64,000 bases of DNA, from NCBI RefSeq assembly GCF_900095305.1, contig NZ_FMDO01000055.1:1-64000 (forward strand). Direction: 5' to 3'. The notes under the pieces are model-generated. The model saw only the letters and a list, made by a program, of their open reading frames with translations. It was not told the origin of the DNA and searched no databases. Shown here piece by piece: positions 55,054 through 63,030 of this stretch. The stretch's first letter is position 1, and every line of letters starts with the position of its first letter. Source of the stretch: Proteiniborus sp. DW1. Lineage in GTDB: Bacteria; Bacillota; Clostridia; Tissierellales; Proteiniboraceae. The position numbers and the translations under genes were made by a program.

Positions 55054-56277
55054 ATGAATGTATTTGATACCTTAATGGAAAGAGGATATATAGCACAAAC
55101 AACCCATGAAGAAGAGATAAGAGAGCTTTTAGGAAAAGAATCAGTTACATTTTATATAGGCTTTGACCCTACTGCTGACAGCCTACACGTAGGACATTTC
55201 GTTACTATGATGTTTATGGCACATATGCAAAGAGCGGGCCATAGACCTATAGCCTTAGTTGGCGGTGGAACTGCTATGATAGGTGATCCATCAGGAAGAA
55301 CTGATATGAGACAAATGCTTACTAAAGAAGGAATTGAGCATAATGTAAGCTGTATAAAAAAACAATTAGAGAATTTTATTGACTTTAGCGATGGTAAGGC
55401 AATACTAGAAAATAATGCTGATTGGCTGTTAGATCTAAACTATGTTGACTTTTTAAGAGAAGTTGGAACTCACTTTTCAGTTAATAGAATGCTTACTGCT
55501 GAATGTTTTAAACAAAGACTAGAAAAGGGACTATCCTTCTTAGAGTTTAACTACATGCTAATGCAGGGATATGATTTCTATGTGTTAAATGAGAAACATA
55601 ATTGCATAATGCAATTGGGTGGCAATGATCAGTGGTCTAATATGATTGCTGGTATGGAACTTATAAGAAGAAAGACTAGCAAGCAAGCATATGCGATGAC
55701 TTGTGCACTACTAACAAATAGTGAAGGTAACAAAATGGGCAAAACTGCAAAGGGTGCTGTATGGCTAGACCCAGAGAAAACCTCTCCATATGAGTTCTAC
55801 CAATACTGGAGAAATGTAGATGATGCTGAGGTAGAGCAGTGCTTAAGACTGTTGACATTCATACCGATGGATGAGGTTAGAAGACTATCTGCCCTTGAAG
55901 GCGCTGAAATAAATGAAGCTAAAAAAGTATTGGCTTTTGAGGTTACAAAGCTTGTTCATGGTGAGGAAGAAGCGATAAAAGCAGAAGATGCCACAAAGGC
56001 CTTATTTGGTGGCAGTGGGGATTTAGATTCGATGCCTACTACTGAGCTTGAAAAATCTCTATTTGAAGAAGGTGTTGGAATACTAAGTCTACTAACTCAA
56101 ATTGGCCTTACAAAGTCTAATGGTGAGGCAAGAAGACTGATTACTCAAGGTGGAATATCTATTAAAAATAGTCAGGTAAGTGATCCAAGCATAGTAATCA
56201 CCTTAGATGACTTTGAGGATAATAGGCTTATAATTAGAAAGGGCAAAAAAGTATACCACCAAATCAAGCTAGTATAG
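55054..56277 (+). CDS. tyrS: Tyrosyl-tRNA synthetase
   Basis: A class I synthetase of 407 residues. [33 protein letters not shown] carries the HIGH-type motif (HVGH), [13 protein letters not shown] binds tyrosine and [19 protein letters not shown] has the KMSKS-type KMGKT. A C-terminal S4 domain (about 345-407, [27 protein letters not shown]) binds the tRNA. AAAGGAGG lies before the ATG. Expression is set by the T-box leader upstream and closed by a terminator downstream. Confidence 0.98.
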   Translation: MNVFDTLMERGYIAQTTHEEEIRELLGKESVTFYIGFDPTADSLHVGHFVTMMFMAHMQRAGHRPIALVGGGTAMIGDPSGRTDMRQMLTKEGIEHNVSCIKKQLENFIDFSDGKAILENNADWLLDLNYVDFLREVGTHFSVNRMLTAECFKQRLEKGLSFLEFNYMLMQGYDFYVLNEKHNCIMQLGGNDQWSNMIAGMELIRRKTSKQAYAMTCALLTNSEGNKMGKTAKGAVWLDPEKTSPYEFYQYWRNVDDAEVEQCLRLLTFIPMDEVRRLSALEGAEINEAKKVLAFEVTKLVHGEEEAIKAEDATKALFGGSGDLDSMPTTELEKSLFEEGVGILSLLTQIGLTKSNGEARRLITQGGISIKNSQVSDPSIVITLDDFEDNRLIIRKGKKVYHQIKLV

Positions 56278-56283
56278 AGACAC

Positions 56284-56318
56284 GAGGACGACTTGTATTT
56301 AATCCAAGTCGTCCCTGT
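56284..56318 (+). terminator. Terminator of tyrS
   Basis: Stem GGACGACTTG / CAAGTCGTCC with a nine-base loop, then CTGTTTATTTT. Confidence 0.82.
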
Positions 56319-56484
56319 TTATTTTGGCTAATGCAATTATCACATTTTTACTCGAGATATATTATTATGAAATACATTGTTATTTAATAACTATATGTCT
56401 AAAGTAACATAAATACGTCATATCCTTCATGTACTTATAAAAATACAGAAAATTATTAATATAAAAATTAAAACAAGAACTAAT

Positions 56485-57108
56485 TTAATTCTTTTCAGTT
56501 CTATTTATTATGTCTACAAAATTTTTTACAAATCTAGCAGTTAAGCCCCATATAACATAGTCCTCATAAACATAAAAATAAACTGCTTGACTGCTCTTAT
56601 TCCAATTATAATTTCTCCCATTTTGTATTAGATGATATGGAAAGTCAGCCCTAGGAGTGACTTCTAGCTTCGTATAATGTATTTCTGGTTCATTTTTTAG
56701 AAAAAAATCTAATGGTACTGTAAATACATGCCCAACTTCATTTCTATTGTATTCTAGGAGCTCCACATCTAAATCCTCTAGTACTCCCACATAACCATAT
56801 ACTACACTTTTCGAAGACAATACATAGTCTAACTCTCCTAATAGGGTTATACTTTCAGATTTAATATTTAATTCTTCACAGGTTTCTCTAATAGCCCCTT
56901 CTTTAAATGTCTCTTTTCCCTCTACTTTCCCGCCTGGAAAAGATATCTCATTAGGCTGTCTATCTAACTTTTCTGAACGCACCTCAAATAAAATATGCCA
57001 CTTCCCATCCATGTTTATTAAAGGTAAAAGTATAGCATAATTATCTATTAAATCCATAGAGCTTCCTTTTCGCTGTTTAAATACTTGTTCTAAATAATGA
57101 AAATCCAT
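56485..57108 (-). CDS. NUDIX hydrolase, CoA pyrophosphatase type
   Basis: A 207-residue hydrolase. The Nudix box is GGKVEGKETFKEGAIRETCEEL (G-x5-E-x7-RE-x2-EE), just after FEVRSEKLDRQPNEISFPGG, which is the UPF0035 block of CoA diphosphatases. It would cleave CoA or its oxidised forms to phosphopantetheine and 3',5'-ADP, linking to peroxide defence by the neighbouring peroxiredoxin, although this is inference. The ATG at 57,108 fits GAGGTGG five bases upstream better than the GTG three codons earlier. Confidence 0.88.
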   Translation of the reverse strand: MDFHYLEQVFKQRKGSSMDLIDNYAILLPLINMDGKWHILFEVRSEKLDRQPNEISFPGGKVEGKETFKEGAIRETCEELNIKSESITLLGELDYVLSSKSVVYGYVGVLEDLDVELLEYNRNEVGHVFTVPLDFFLKNEPEIHYTKLEVTPRADFPYHLIQNGRNYNWNKSSQAVYFYVYEDYVIWGLTARFVKNFVDIINRTEKN

Positions 57109-57195
57109 AATTACCACCTCATTATGATACTATCATATCTCCAATTGAATTCCAATGATATAGATAAGTAGATAGTCAAACCCTCGAGTTTATAA

Positions 57196-57232
57196 GCAAC
57201 AAAAAAAAGTCGGACGCCCAATTGGGCGTCCT
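57196..57232 (-). terminator. Terminator of the peroxiredoxin gene
   Basis: A perfect 20-base palindrome GGACGCCCAATTGGGCGTCC, followed by GACTTTTTTTTG on the minus strand. The stem is nearly the same as that ending the methylmalonyl-CoA operon at 8.6 kb. Confidence 0.92.
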
Positions 57233-57252
57233 GTTAAATTTCTATTTCTCTA

Positions 57253-57774
57253 TTATAGTAACTCTTCTCCTTCATTCCAATCTATAGGACATAGACCACC
57301 AGTTTGCAGTGCTTTTAATACTCTTATGGTTTCGTCTACACTTCTACCTATTCCAAGGTCATGAACTACTGAGTATCTCACTACCCCTTCTGGGTCAATT
57401 ATGAATAGTCCTCGAAGTGCAATTCCCTCTTCCTCTATCAAAACACCATAATCTCTTGCTGTAGATTTTGTTCTATCAGATGCTAGCGGGAATTTTAGCT
57501 TTCCTAGGTCACCCTTTATCCAAGCTTTATGTGAATGTTCACTGTCTGTACTAATCCCTAAAACATCTGCTCCTGCTTTCTGAAACTCCTCATATCTATC
57601 ACTATAGGCTCTTATTTCAGTAGGGCAAACGAAAGTAAAGTCTAACGGATAAAAGAACATTACTAGCCATTTTCCCTTATAATCACTTAGTTTTACTTCA
57701 CCAAAATCCTCGCCATTAGGCATAACTGCGTTTAATTTAAAATCTAATGCTGGTTTACCAACTATTCTTTCCAT
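57253..57774 (-). CDS. Typical 2-Cys peroxiredoxin (AhpC/TSA family)
   Basis: A 173-residue thiol peroxidase. The peroxidatic Cys lies in FYPLDFTFVCPTEIRAYSDRY (about residue 51), and the resolving Cys in TGGLCPIDWNEGEELL near the C terminus (about 164). Motifs RGLFIIDPEGVVRYSVVHDLGIGRSVDE are also typical. Its reductant (thioredoxin or AhpF type) is not encoded nearby. It is Cys- and not Sec-based. AAGGAGG precedes the ATG. Confidence 0.95.
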   Translation of the reverse strand: MERIVGKPALDFKLNAVMPNGEDFGEVKLSDYKGKWLVMFFYPLDFTFVCPTEIRAYSDRYEEFQKAGADVLGISTDSEHSHKAWIKGDLGKLKFPLASDRTKSTARDYGVLIEEEGIALRGLFIIDPEGVVRYSVVHDLGIGRSVDETIRVLKALQTGGLCPIDWNEGEELL

Positions 57775-57856
57775 GTAATTTCCTCCTTATGTTTAAAATA
57801 ATATTAATCAATATATTTATATCCCATCAATAAAATTTTAAACAAAGTTAATTAAT

Positions 57857-58987
57857 TCACATGGCCAACTGTTCTTCAACTCTCTTTTTCACTCTGTCGT
57901 GTATTCTTTCGTTTCTTTTTTTCATGTTTTTATAATATTTTTCAATGTTTCCATCAAAAGGAATTTTCTCTCCAAAGGCTATAGTCTCTAAAGCCTGTCT
58001 AGCCTTATTGACTACATAGTTTTCATCAACATTATGTCCATATTTTTTTAGATGAGACAGAGTAAGAGCTAATGCTTCTATTACTTTCCCTTGTTCGAAA
58101 TCTTTATTATTATACTTAGGTAACTCTTCCCATTCGGAAGGTAAAATGTATACTCCTTCTTCTATGGCAGACATTAGAGCTCTTTTTGTAAATCCTATAA
58201 GACATTTACTTCCTGCACAAGCTCCACAATTAGATTCCCCAAGACATATGTTCTCTACGGCTCTTTCAATCTCATTTGCTTGAATATACAAAGCAGCTGC
58301 AGCCTCCTGCATTGGAAGTTTCTTTCCTGTTTTTCTCGCCTTTAAGGTTGGCTTCAATAATAGATAAACAGATAAAGCTATAATTATAAAGTAAATCATA
58401 ACATTTAGTCCTGTTATAAATCTTGGATTAACTGTCTGAAATAGCTTTACAGTACCAAAGAATAAGAAAATGCCTGATGAAATAATTTTAATTGCAAACT
58501 CAGGTACCTTATCTCCAATTATGCTTCCCACAAATATGCCTAGGCTGCTTGTAGCCAACATTCCTAAAACCGTTCCAAATAATATAAAAATTGGATAACT
58601 TGCATCTGTACCTAAAGTCATAGCTGTAAGCTGTGTTTTGTCTCCTAGTTCTCCCACAAAAAAAGCCATAGCTACAGTTAATACTGGCCCAAAACTCTTT
58701 TTACTACTTTTCTCTTCTTCCTCGTTATCATTTTTTAGTGTCCACAATCCAAATATTACAAACATCAATCCGGCAGCTAATTGTATCTTGTCTAATGGGA
58801 TTACATTTGATAGATAGGAGCCTAAAGCTATGGCTATACCATGGTTTAGTGCAGAGCCAATGATAACTCCTAATAAAACCTTTCGCACCTTATATTGTGT
58901 TGCAAATGTCATAGCTAATATCTGAGTCTTGTCTCCCATCTCTGCTGCAAAAATAAAGAAAAAAGCTCTTAATAATTCCTTTAACAT
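57857..58987 (-). CDS. GDT1/TMEM165-family cation transporter with Cys-rich C-terminal extension
   Basis: A 376-residue membrane protein. The first 220 residues hold six helices with the two family motifs EMGDKTQILAMTFAT (about 15-29) and ELGDKTQLTAMTLGT (about 111-125). UPF0016 proteins move Mn2+ or Ca2+. After the last helix (about 190-212) comes a cytoplasmic tail of about 155 residues not usual in the family, with CLGESNCGACAGSKC (about 246-260), four Cys in 15 residues, and a Lys/Arg-rich helical end. The tail may bind a metal or Fe-S cluster. No yybP-ykoY Mn riboswitch is seen upstream. Confidence 0.88.
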   Translation of the reverse strand: MLKELLRAFFFIFAAEMGDKTQILAMTFATQYKVRKVLLGVIIGSALNHGIAIALGSYLSNVIPLDKIQLAAGLMFVIFGLWTLKNDNEEEEKSSKKSFGPVLTVAMAFFVGELGDKTQLTAMTLGTDASYPIFILFGTVLGMLATSSLGIFVGSIIGDKVPEFAIKIISSGIFLFFGTVKLFQTVNPRFITGLNVMIYFIIIALSVYLLLKPTLKARKTGKKLPMQEAAAALYIQANEIERAVENICLGESNCGACAGSKCLIGFTKRALMSAIEEGVYILPSEWEELPKYNNKDFEQGKVIEALALTLSHLKKYGHNVDENYVVNKARQALETIAFGEKIPFDGNIEKYYKNMKKRNERIHDRVKKRVEEQLAM

Positions 58988-59033
58988 TAGTATCCCTCCA
59001 CAGCTTAAGCATTTAATTTTTAATGACTCAAAA

Positions 59034-59060
59034 AAGAATCCTATTTAACAAGGATTCCCT
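59034..59060 (-). terminator. Terminator of the ferritin-like gene
   Basis: Stem GAATCCT / AGGATTC with a nine-base loop, then TTTTTTGAG on the minus strand. Confidence 0.8.
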
Positions 59061-59080
59061 TTAAGATTTAATTATGTCCG

Positions 59081-59542
59081 TTATAGAAAGGTTTCTATCA
59101 TCTTAATATGTTCTTCTTCTTCTGCGATTATTCTAGTTAGTGCTTTGTAGCTACTAGTTTTAGTATCCTCTATTTTTCTAACTAATAAACCTTGTATACT
59201 GATGATTAAAGCTACTTTTTTCTTTCTAAAAGCTAAAGTATTGTTCAGAAGCTCTTTTACTTCATCTACTTCATAAAAAGTCATTCCTTTCTTAAATTCT
59301 AAGATAATCTTTGATACCGAATCATATATATCAAAATCAATTGTTATATCTTCAAATTTTGACATCTCATTTTTTAAATCTTCATATACCTTTATATGTC
59401 TTTCTTCCTCCCTTGCAAATACACCTGCAGCTAGCTTTACACGTTGGTTTACATTGGAGCTTTCTTTTAGTGTTTTATATAACTCCAAAGATTCTTTATC
59501 GATTTCAATCAACTTGGCAATAATATCTAAAATTGTATACAT
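59081..59542 (-). CDS. Small ferritin-like (rubrerythrin-type) helical protein
   Basis: A 153-residue, all-helical protein. Two E..ExxH pairs are placed as in diiron four-helix bundles: FAREEERHIKVYEDL (about 44-58) and IIAEEEEHIKMIETF (at the C-terminal end), with Glu residues in the other helices (DKESLELY). No Cys or rubredoxin part is present. A diiron or iron-storage function is inferred and not shown. I take the ATG at 59,542, since AAGGG lies nine bases upstream. An earlier ATG has no ribosome site. It begins 54 bp after mupG and could be in the same transcript. Confidence 0.65.
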   Translation of the reverse strand: MYTILDIIAKLIEIDKESLELYKTLKESSNVNQRVKLAAGVFAREEERHIKVYEDLKNEMSKFEDITIDFDIYDSVSKIILEFKKGMTFYEVDEVKELLNNTLAFRKKKVALIISIQGLLVRKIEDTKTSSYKALTRIIAEEEEHIKMIETFL

Positions 59543-59595
59543 CAACTGCTTCCCTTCTATAATCATTTTAATACAATTGATTATATCATAGGTCT

Positions 59596-60684
59596 TTAGT
59601 CCCTTTCAATAATGATAAATTTTTGCCAAGGTCCTATTTTATCTAAAAGATATATTTCTTCTTCGCAAACTCTTCCTACTACACTTGTTTTACCGCTATT
59701 TTTCATTGGTTTTAATGCTATTTGCAATTCTCCAGCATACCTATCATACAAGCTGCTTTCTATCAAAACATCTCCTCGTTCAATGTCTCTAGTATTAAAG
59801 GCTTCAAAATGATGTCCGGTATACTTCACTCGACTTTGAGTAGACCGTATCATATACTCTGACACATCTCCTCTATTGAAGTGAACTTCATCTAATATGA
59901 TTTTTCTTTCAAGTTCTGGAACATTCTCATAGATATGAATATTTAAAGATAATAGGTCTTTATTCATTTCACCAAGTATCCTCAGCTCTTCTTCAGAAGC
60001 AAAGCAATTTGCTATGATTACATTATCAATTAAGCCAGTGTTAAATAAGTCCTTAGCTTGCACTTCTATTGGAAGTTCTCTATGTTCCTCTAAAGTGCAA
60101 AGCCCCTCATTAAGTGGCCATGGACCGAAAACTGCATTTTCAGAAGAAATAAAGGCTGCTGTCTCTATTCCATATTGCTTATATGTTCTCGAACACTTCA
60201 TAAAATGATCTCTTGATAGACCTGTATATCTATGGGGATAAAAATTGTGACAACCAACAAGATTATCTTTATTAGGAACATAGGACAATATGTTGTCTAT
60301 ATACTTAGTTCCATTGCTCATATTTACTTCTATCTTTAACCCATATGGATTAAAAGTCATTATGCTCTCTTCAAGTCCAGTAAACCCCAAATCTAACCTT
60401 ATACCTCCTAGACCTAGCTCATGAAAAAATTTTAAATCTTTATAGTCAATATTGAAATCATGAAACACCGAAGGAGATACATCTGCTATTACTTCCATTC
60501 CTAAGGTCTTAGCATAATTCATAATCTCACTAAAGTCCCTAATAAAATTATCCTTGTTGCCTTTCATTGAAATAAGGCAAGTAAATACCTTAGAGAACCC
60601 ATACTTAGCAGCAAGTTCTAAGTAGTTCATATTTTCTTCTTTAGATGCATTTTGAGGGTATATAGAAACACCTAGCTTACGCAT
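59596..60684 (-). CDS. mupG: MupG-family 6-phospho-N-acetylmuramidase (former DUF871)
   Basis: A 362-residue protein with a TIM barrel (LGVSIYPQNASKEENMNYLELAAKYGFSKVFTCLIS at the start, GGIRLDLGFTGLEE about 95) and a C-terminal cyclophilin-like domain. MupG of S. aureus splits MurNAc-6-phosphate-GlcNAc made by a PTS during cell-wall recycling. Here it follows a lactose/cellobiose-type PTS in one operon, so the imported sugar may be a wall disaccharide. The ATG at 60,684, with GGAGGGTG upstream, is two bases after the IIA stop, indicating translational coupling. Confidence 0.88.
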   Translation of the reverse strand: MRKLGVSIYPQNASKEENMNYLELAAKYGFSKVFTCLISMKGNKDNFIRDFSEIMNYAKTLGMEVIADVSPSVFHDFNIDYKDLKFFHELGLGGIRLDLGFTGLEESIMTFNPYGLKIEVNMSNGTKYIDNILSYVPNKDNLVGCHNFYPHRYTGLSRDHFMKCSRTYKQYGIETAAFISSENAVFGPWPLNEGLCTLEEHRELPIEVQAKDLFNTGLIDNVIIANCFASEEELRILGEMNKDLLSLNIHIYENVPELERKIILDEVHFNRGDVSEYMIRSTQSRVKYTGHHFEAFNTRDIERGDVLIESSLYDRYAGELQIALKPMKNSGKTSVVGRVCEEEIYLLDKIGPWQKFIIIERD

Positions 60685-60685
60685 T

Positions 60686-61012
60686 TTAACACCCTCCATT
60701 TGATATTTTACTCATCCTAACATATAAGTCAACAAACTCTGTTGCCATGTCTTTTATAGTTATAGCATTCATAAGATGATCCTCTGCATGTATTAGGAGC
60801 AAGGATATACTTAGCTTTTCTCCTTGAGCCTCAGAATGTATTAAACTTGTTTGAAATTTATGAGCCAAAGATATTTTTTGTTCTGCTTCTTCTATGCTTT
60901 TCTTTGCTTTCTCAACCTCTCCATCTTTAGCAAATTGTATTGCCTCCATGCTATAGCTTCTAGCTTCTCCACTATAGTTTAACAAGTTCATAATAATCAT
61001 TTCAAATTCCAT
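60686..61012 (-). CDS. PTS lactose/cellobiose-type EIIA
   Basis: A 108-residue helical EIIA. The phosphorylated His lies in LLLIHAEDHLMNAI (about 72-85), the family motif. The domain trimerises and passes phosphate from HPr to the Cys of the EIIB encoded two genes upstream. An AAGGAGAGAG ribosome site precedes the ATG. It lies after a long intercistronic hairpin that follows the IIC gene. Confidence 0.95.
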   Translation of the reverse strand: MEFEMIIMNLLNYSGEARSYSMEAIQFAKDGEVEKAKKSIEEAEQKISLAHKFQTSLIHSEAQGEKLSISLLLIHAEDHLMNAITIKDMATEFVDLYVRMSKISNGGC

Positions 61013-61095
61013 GTCTCTCTCTCCTTAGAATTAATAAGCTCGCTATCTGAGTAACATTTTTCATTCCATGCTTACCTAAATATTAATTAAATAAT

Positions 61096-61147
61096 ACTGT
61101 AAATGATTATAGTGTTAAAGGGCATACTACCCTTTAACACTACAGTA
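61096..61147 (-). other. Hairpin between the IIC and IIA genes
   Basis: AGTGTTAAAGGG / CCCTTTAACACT with a seven-base loop and outer ACTGTA / TACAGT pairs. No T-tract follows on the minus strand. It probably protects the IIB-IIC part of the transcript or sets unequal expression of the two halves. Confidence 0.6.
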
Positions 61148-61153
61148 TTATAT

Positions 61154-62434
61154 TTATGCATTAGCTTTTTTGTCTTCTTTTCTTGCTTGTCTTTCGGCAA
61201 GTGATACGAACGGTAAATAGATTAATGTAGCTATAGCAAGATTTATCAATGCTACTAACCCTGCAAATAAACTCTTTAGCGTTCCTCCTGTAGCCAAGAA
61301 TGCTCCTATTCCAGGAGGCGTTATCCAAGGTATAGCAACATATGTTGGTGGAATCAATCCTGTAACTGTTGCTAGATATGCCACCAGTGTAAGTATCGGC
61401 GGTATAATTACGAATGGAATAATTAGTATTGGATTAAGAACAATAGGAAGTCCAAACATAATCGGTTCATTGATTTGGAATATTCCTGATGGTGCTGATA
61501 GTTTAGCAGCAGCCTTATAATCCTCTCTCTTACGGCATACAATAAATATAGCAATAATAAGTGCTAAAGTGGCTCCACAGCCTCCTAGATACACATAGGA
61601 ATCAAAGAATACTCTAGTAATAGCATTAGGTGCAGCTAGACCTTGTTGAATAGCACTTGAATTAGCTTCAAGGGCAGGTATATATAATGAGTTCATTATA
61701 GGGTCTAGAATATTGCCTCCATGAAGTCCAAAGAACCAAAACAGACTTATTAATGCTGTTAAAAACATAGCAGAACCTACACCTTGCCCAAACCCTTGTA
61801 GTGGCTTTTGGATTCCATTGTATATCATTTCATATAGGCTTCCTAAACCTGCTAGAGAGATTACTAACGTTATAGTCCCAAATATTGTTAAAACAATGAT
61901 GCCTGGAAGAACTGCTGCAAAAGCCTTGCCTACTGCTGGTGGTACACTATCTGGCATCCTAATAATTATTTTTTTCTTTGTTAGCTTTACAAAAATCTCA
62001 GTTGCTATCAATGCTACTATCAATCCCGTAAACAGTCCTTTAGAATCTAAATATCCCCAGTGAATATACCCCCAGCCTGCATCTCCATGTGCCTGAGGAA
62101 GAGTTGCGATATATGCAGCAACTGATATGACTCCTGCTGCAAGACTATCTTCTTCATATCCCTTTGCTAGGTTATATCCTACACTAAATACTACCACTAA
62201 TGTCATAATAGCCAGTGTTCCCCACCACACGCTATCACATATTCCCTTTAGGACTTCCAAACCAGGTATCCATGAAAACAATGTGTTTTTGAATACTAAT
62301 GCAAATGAACCTGCTAGTATTAAAGGCATAATTGCTACAAAACCGTCTCGAATAGCCACAAGATGTCTTTGAGCACCTATTTTAGCCGCAATAGGTACAA
62401 AACGTCTTTCCATGAAACTAATAAAACTATTCAT
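61154..62434 (-). CDS. PTS cellobiose-type EIIC permease
   Basis: A 426-residue membrane channel with about ten helices. It begins FMERRFVPIAAKIGAQRHLVAIRDGFVAIMPLILAGSFALV and keeps the substrate-site signature FQINEPIMFGLPIVLNPILIIPF (about 305-327). It translocates and hands the sugar to phospho-EIIB. The specificity of the lactose/cellobiose/chitobiose group cannot be told from sequence alone. mupG in the operon argues for an amino-sugar or muramyl disaccharide. Confidence 0.93.
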   Translation of the reverse strand: MNSFISFMERRFVPIAAKIGAQRHLVAIRDGFVAIMPLILAGSFALVFKNTLFSWIPGLEVLKGICDSVWWGTLAIMTLVVVFSVGYNLAKGYEEDSLAAGVISVAAYIATLPQAHGDAGWGYIHWGYLDSKGLFTGLIVALIATEIFVKLTKKKIIIRMPDSVPPAVGKAFAAVLPGIIVLTIFGTITLVISLAGLGSLYEMIYNGIQKPLQGFGQGVGSAMFLTALISLFWFFGLHGGNILDPIMNSLYIPALEANSSAIQQGLAAPNAITRVFFDSYVYLGGCGATLALIIAIFIVCRKREDYKAAAKLSAPSGIFQINEPIMFGLPIVLNPILIIPFVIIPPILTLVAYLATVTGLIPPTYVAIPWITPPGIGAFLATGGTLKSLFAGLVALINLAIATLIYLPFVSLAERQARKEDKKANA

Positions 62435-62457
62435 TCTTATCCCCCTTATTATTTTTA

Positions 62458-62778
62458 TTAACTCTCTTCTCCCCTTTTCATTAGCTCCAATGCTTGATTT
62501 AATACTTTTTCTCCGTTCATCATTCCATAGTCCATGCCGTTAATTACATCTACTGGTATCCCTTTTGGCTCTAAAAGTTCCTTCATCTTAGGTAAAAGAA
62601 ATCTTACCTGTGGCCCGAGTAATACTACATCTACTTCATCAAATTGTCTTTTGGCATCTGCTTCTGCTACCGCAAATATGGTAACATCAATGCCATTCTT
62701 TACTGCTGCCGTATTCATTTTGGTTACTAATAAGCTAGTGGACATTCCTGCAGAACATACAAGCATAACTTTAATCAT
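62458..62778 (-). CDS. PTS cellobiose-type EIIB
   Basis: A 106-residue EIIB with the phosphorylated Cys in KVMLVCSAGMSTSLLVTKM (Cys 8), forming the low-molecular-weight phosphatase-like loop, and DVVLLGPQVRFLLPKM further on. It is the first gene of the operon, 78 bases downstream of the -12 element of the sigma-54 promoter. GGGGGAGAC lies before the ATG. Confidence 0.95.
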   Translation of the reverse strand: MIKVMLVCSAGMSTSLLVTKMNTAAVKNGIDVTIFAVAEADAKRQFDEVDVVLLGPQVRFLLPKMKELLEPKGIPVDVINGMDYGMMNGEKVLNQALELMKRGEES

Positions 62779-62832
62779 TAATGTCTCCCCCTAACAAATA
62801 AATGTCTTTTCTACCCTCCTTTAAATATATTG

Positions 62833-62844
62833 GTGTTATAACAC
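62833..62844. promoter_or_regulatory. Palindrome in the PTS operon leader
   Basis: GTGTTATAACAC, a perfect twelve-base palindrome about 12 bases downstream of the sigma-54 -12 element. It could be an operator or part of the GTGTTA/TAACAC series that recurs near 63.0 kb. Confidence 0.4.
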
Positions 62845-62855
62845 ACTAATATATA

Positions 62856-62872
62856 ATGCATAAATCGTGCCA
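62856..62872 (-). promoter_or_regulatory. Sigma-54 (-24/-12) promoter of the PTS operon
   Basis: TGGCACGATTTATGCAT on the minus strand matches TGGCACG-N4-TTGCW with the GG and GC doublets exactly spaced. It requires an AAA+ activator, which the LevR-type gene upstream provides. Confidence 0.88.
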
Positions 62873-62944
62873 ATTATCTCAATAATCAGATTCTTATCTA
62901 GGTCTTGTAAACATTGATTTATGCAGAATGGAGCTGAAAAGAAT

Positions 62945-63030
62945 GTACACTATTATTAATTTATAATAATTTGTACTGTGTAATAAAAATAAATAGTGTG
63001 TAATTTAGTAACACACTATTACACACTAGT
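62945..63030. promoter_or_regulatory. Repeated putative activator-binding sites (UAS)
   Basis: Four copies of a TAGTGT(G/A)(T/C)A motif lie 75-160 bases upstream of the sigma-54 promoter. They are at about 62,948 (minus), 62,993 (plus), 63,010 (minus) and 63,022 (minus). The middle two form a perfect inverted repeat AATAGTGTGT / ACACACTATT (62,992-63,020) with a nine-base gap, which overlaps the stop of the regulator gene. Position and symmetry suit an enhancer for the LevR-type protein. Confidence 0.55.

Noticed and set aside
57253-57774. Peroxiredoxin as a second selenoprotein
   Set aside because: Both active-site positions are Cys codons (FVCP and LCPI) and the frame has no internal TGA.
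58988-59080. yybP-ykoY manganese riboswitch before the GDT1-type gene
   Set aside because: The interval before the start is too short and lacks the conserved loops. It only holds the terminator of the preceding gene.
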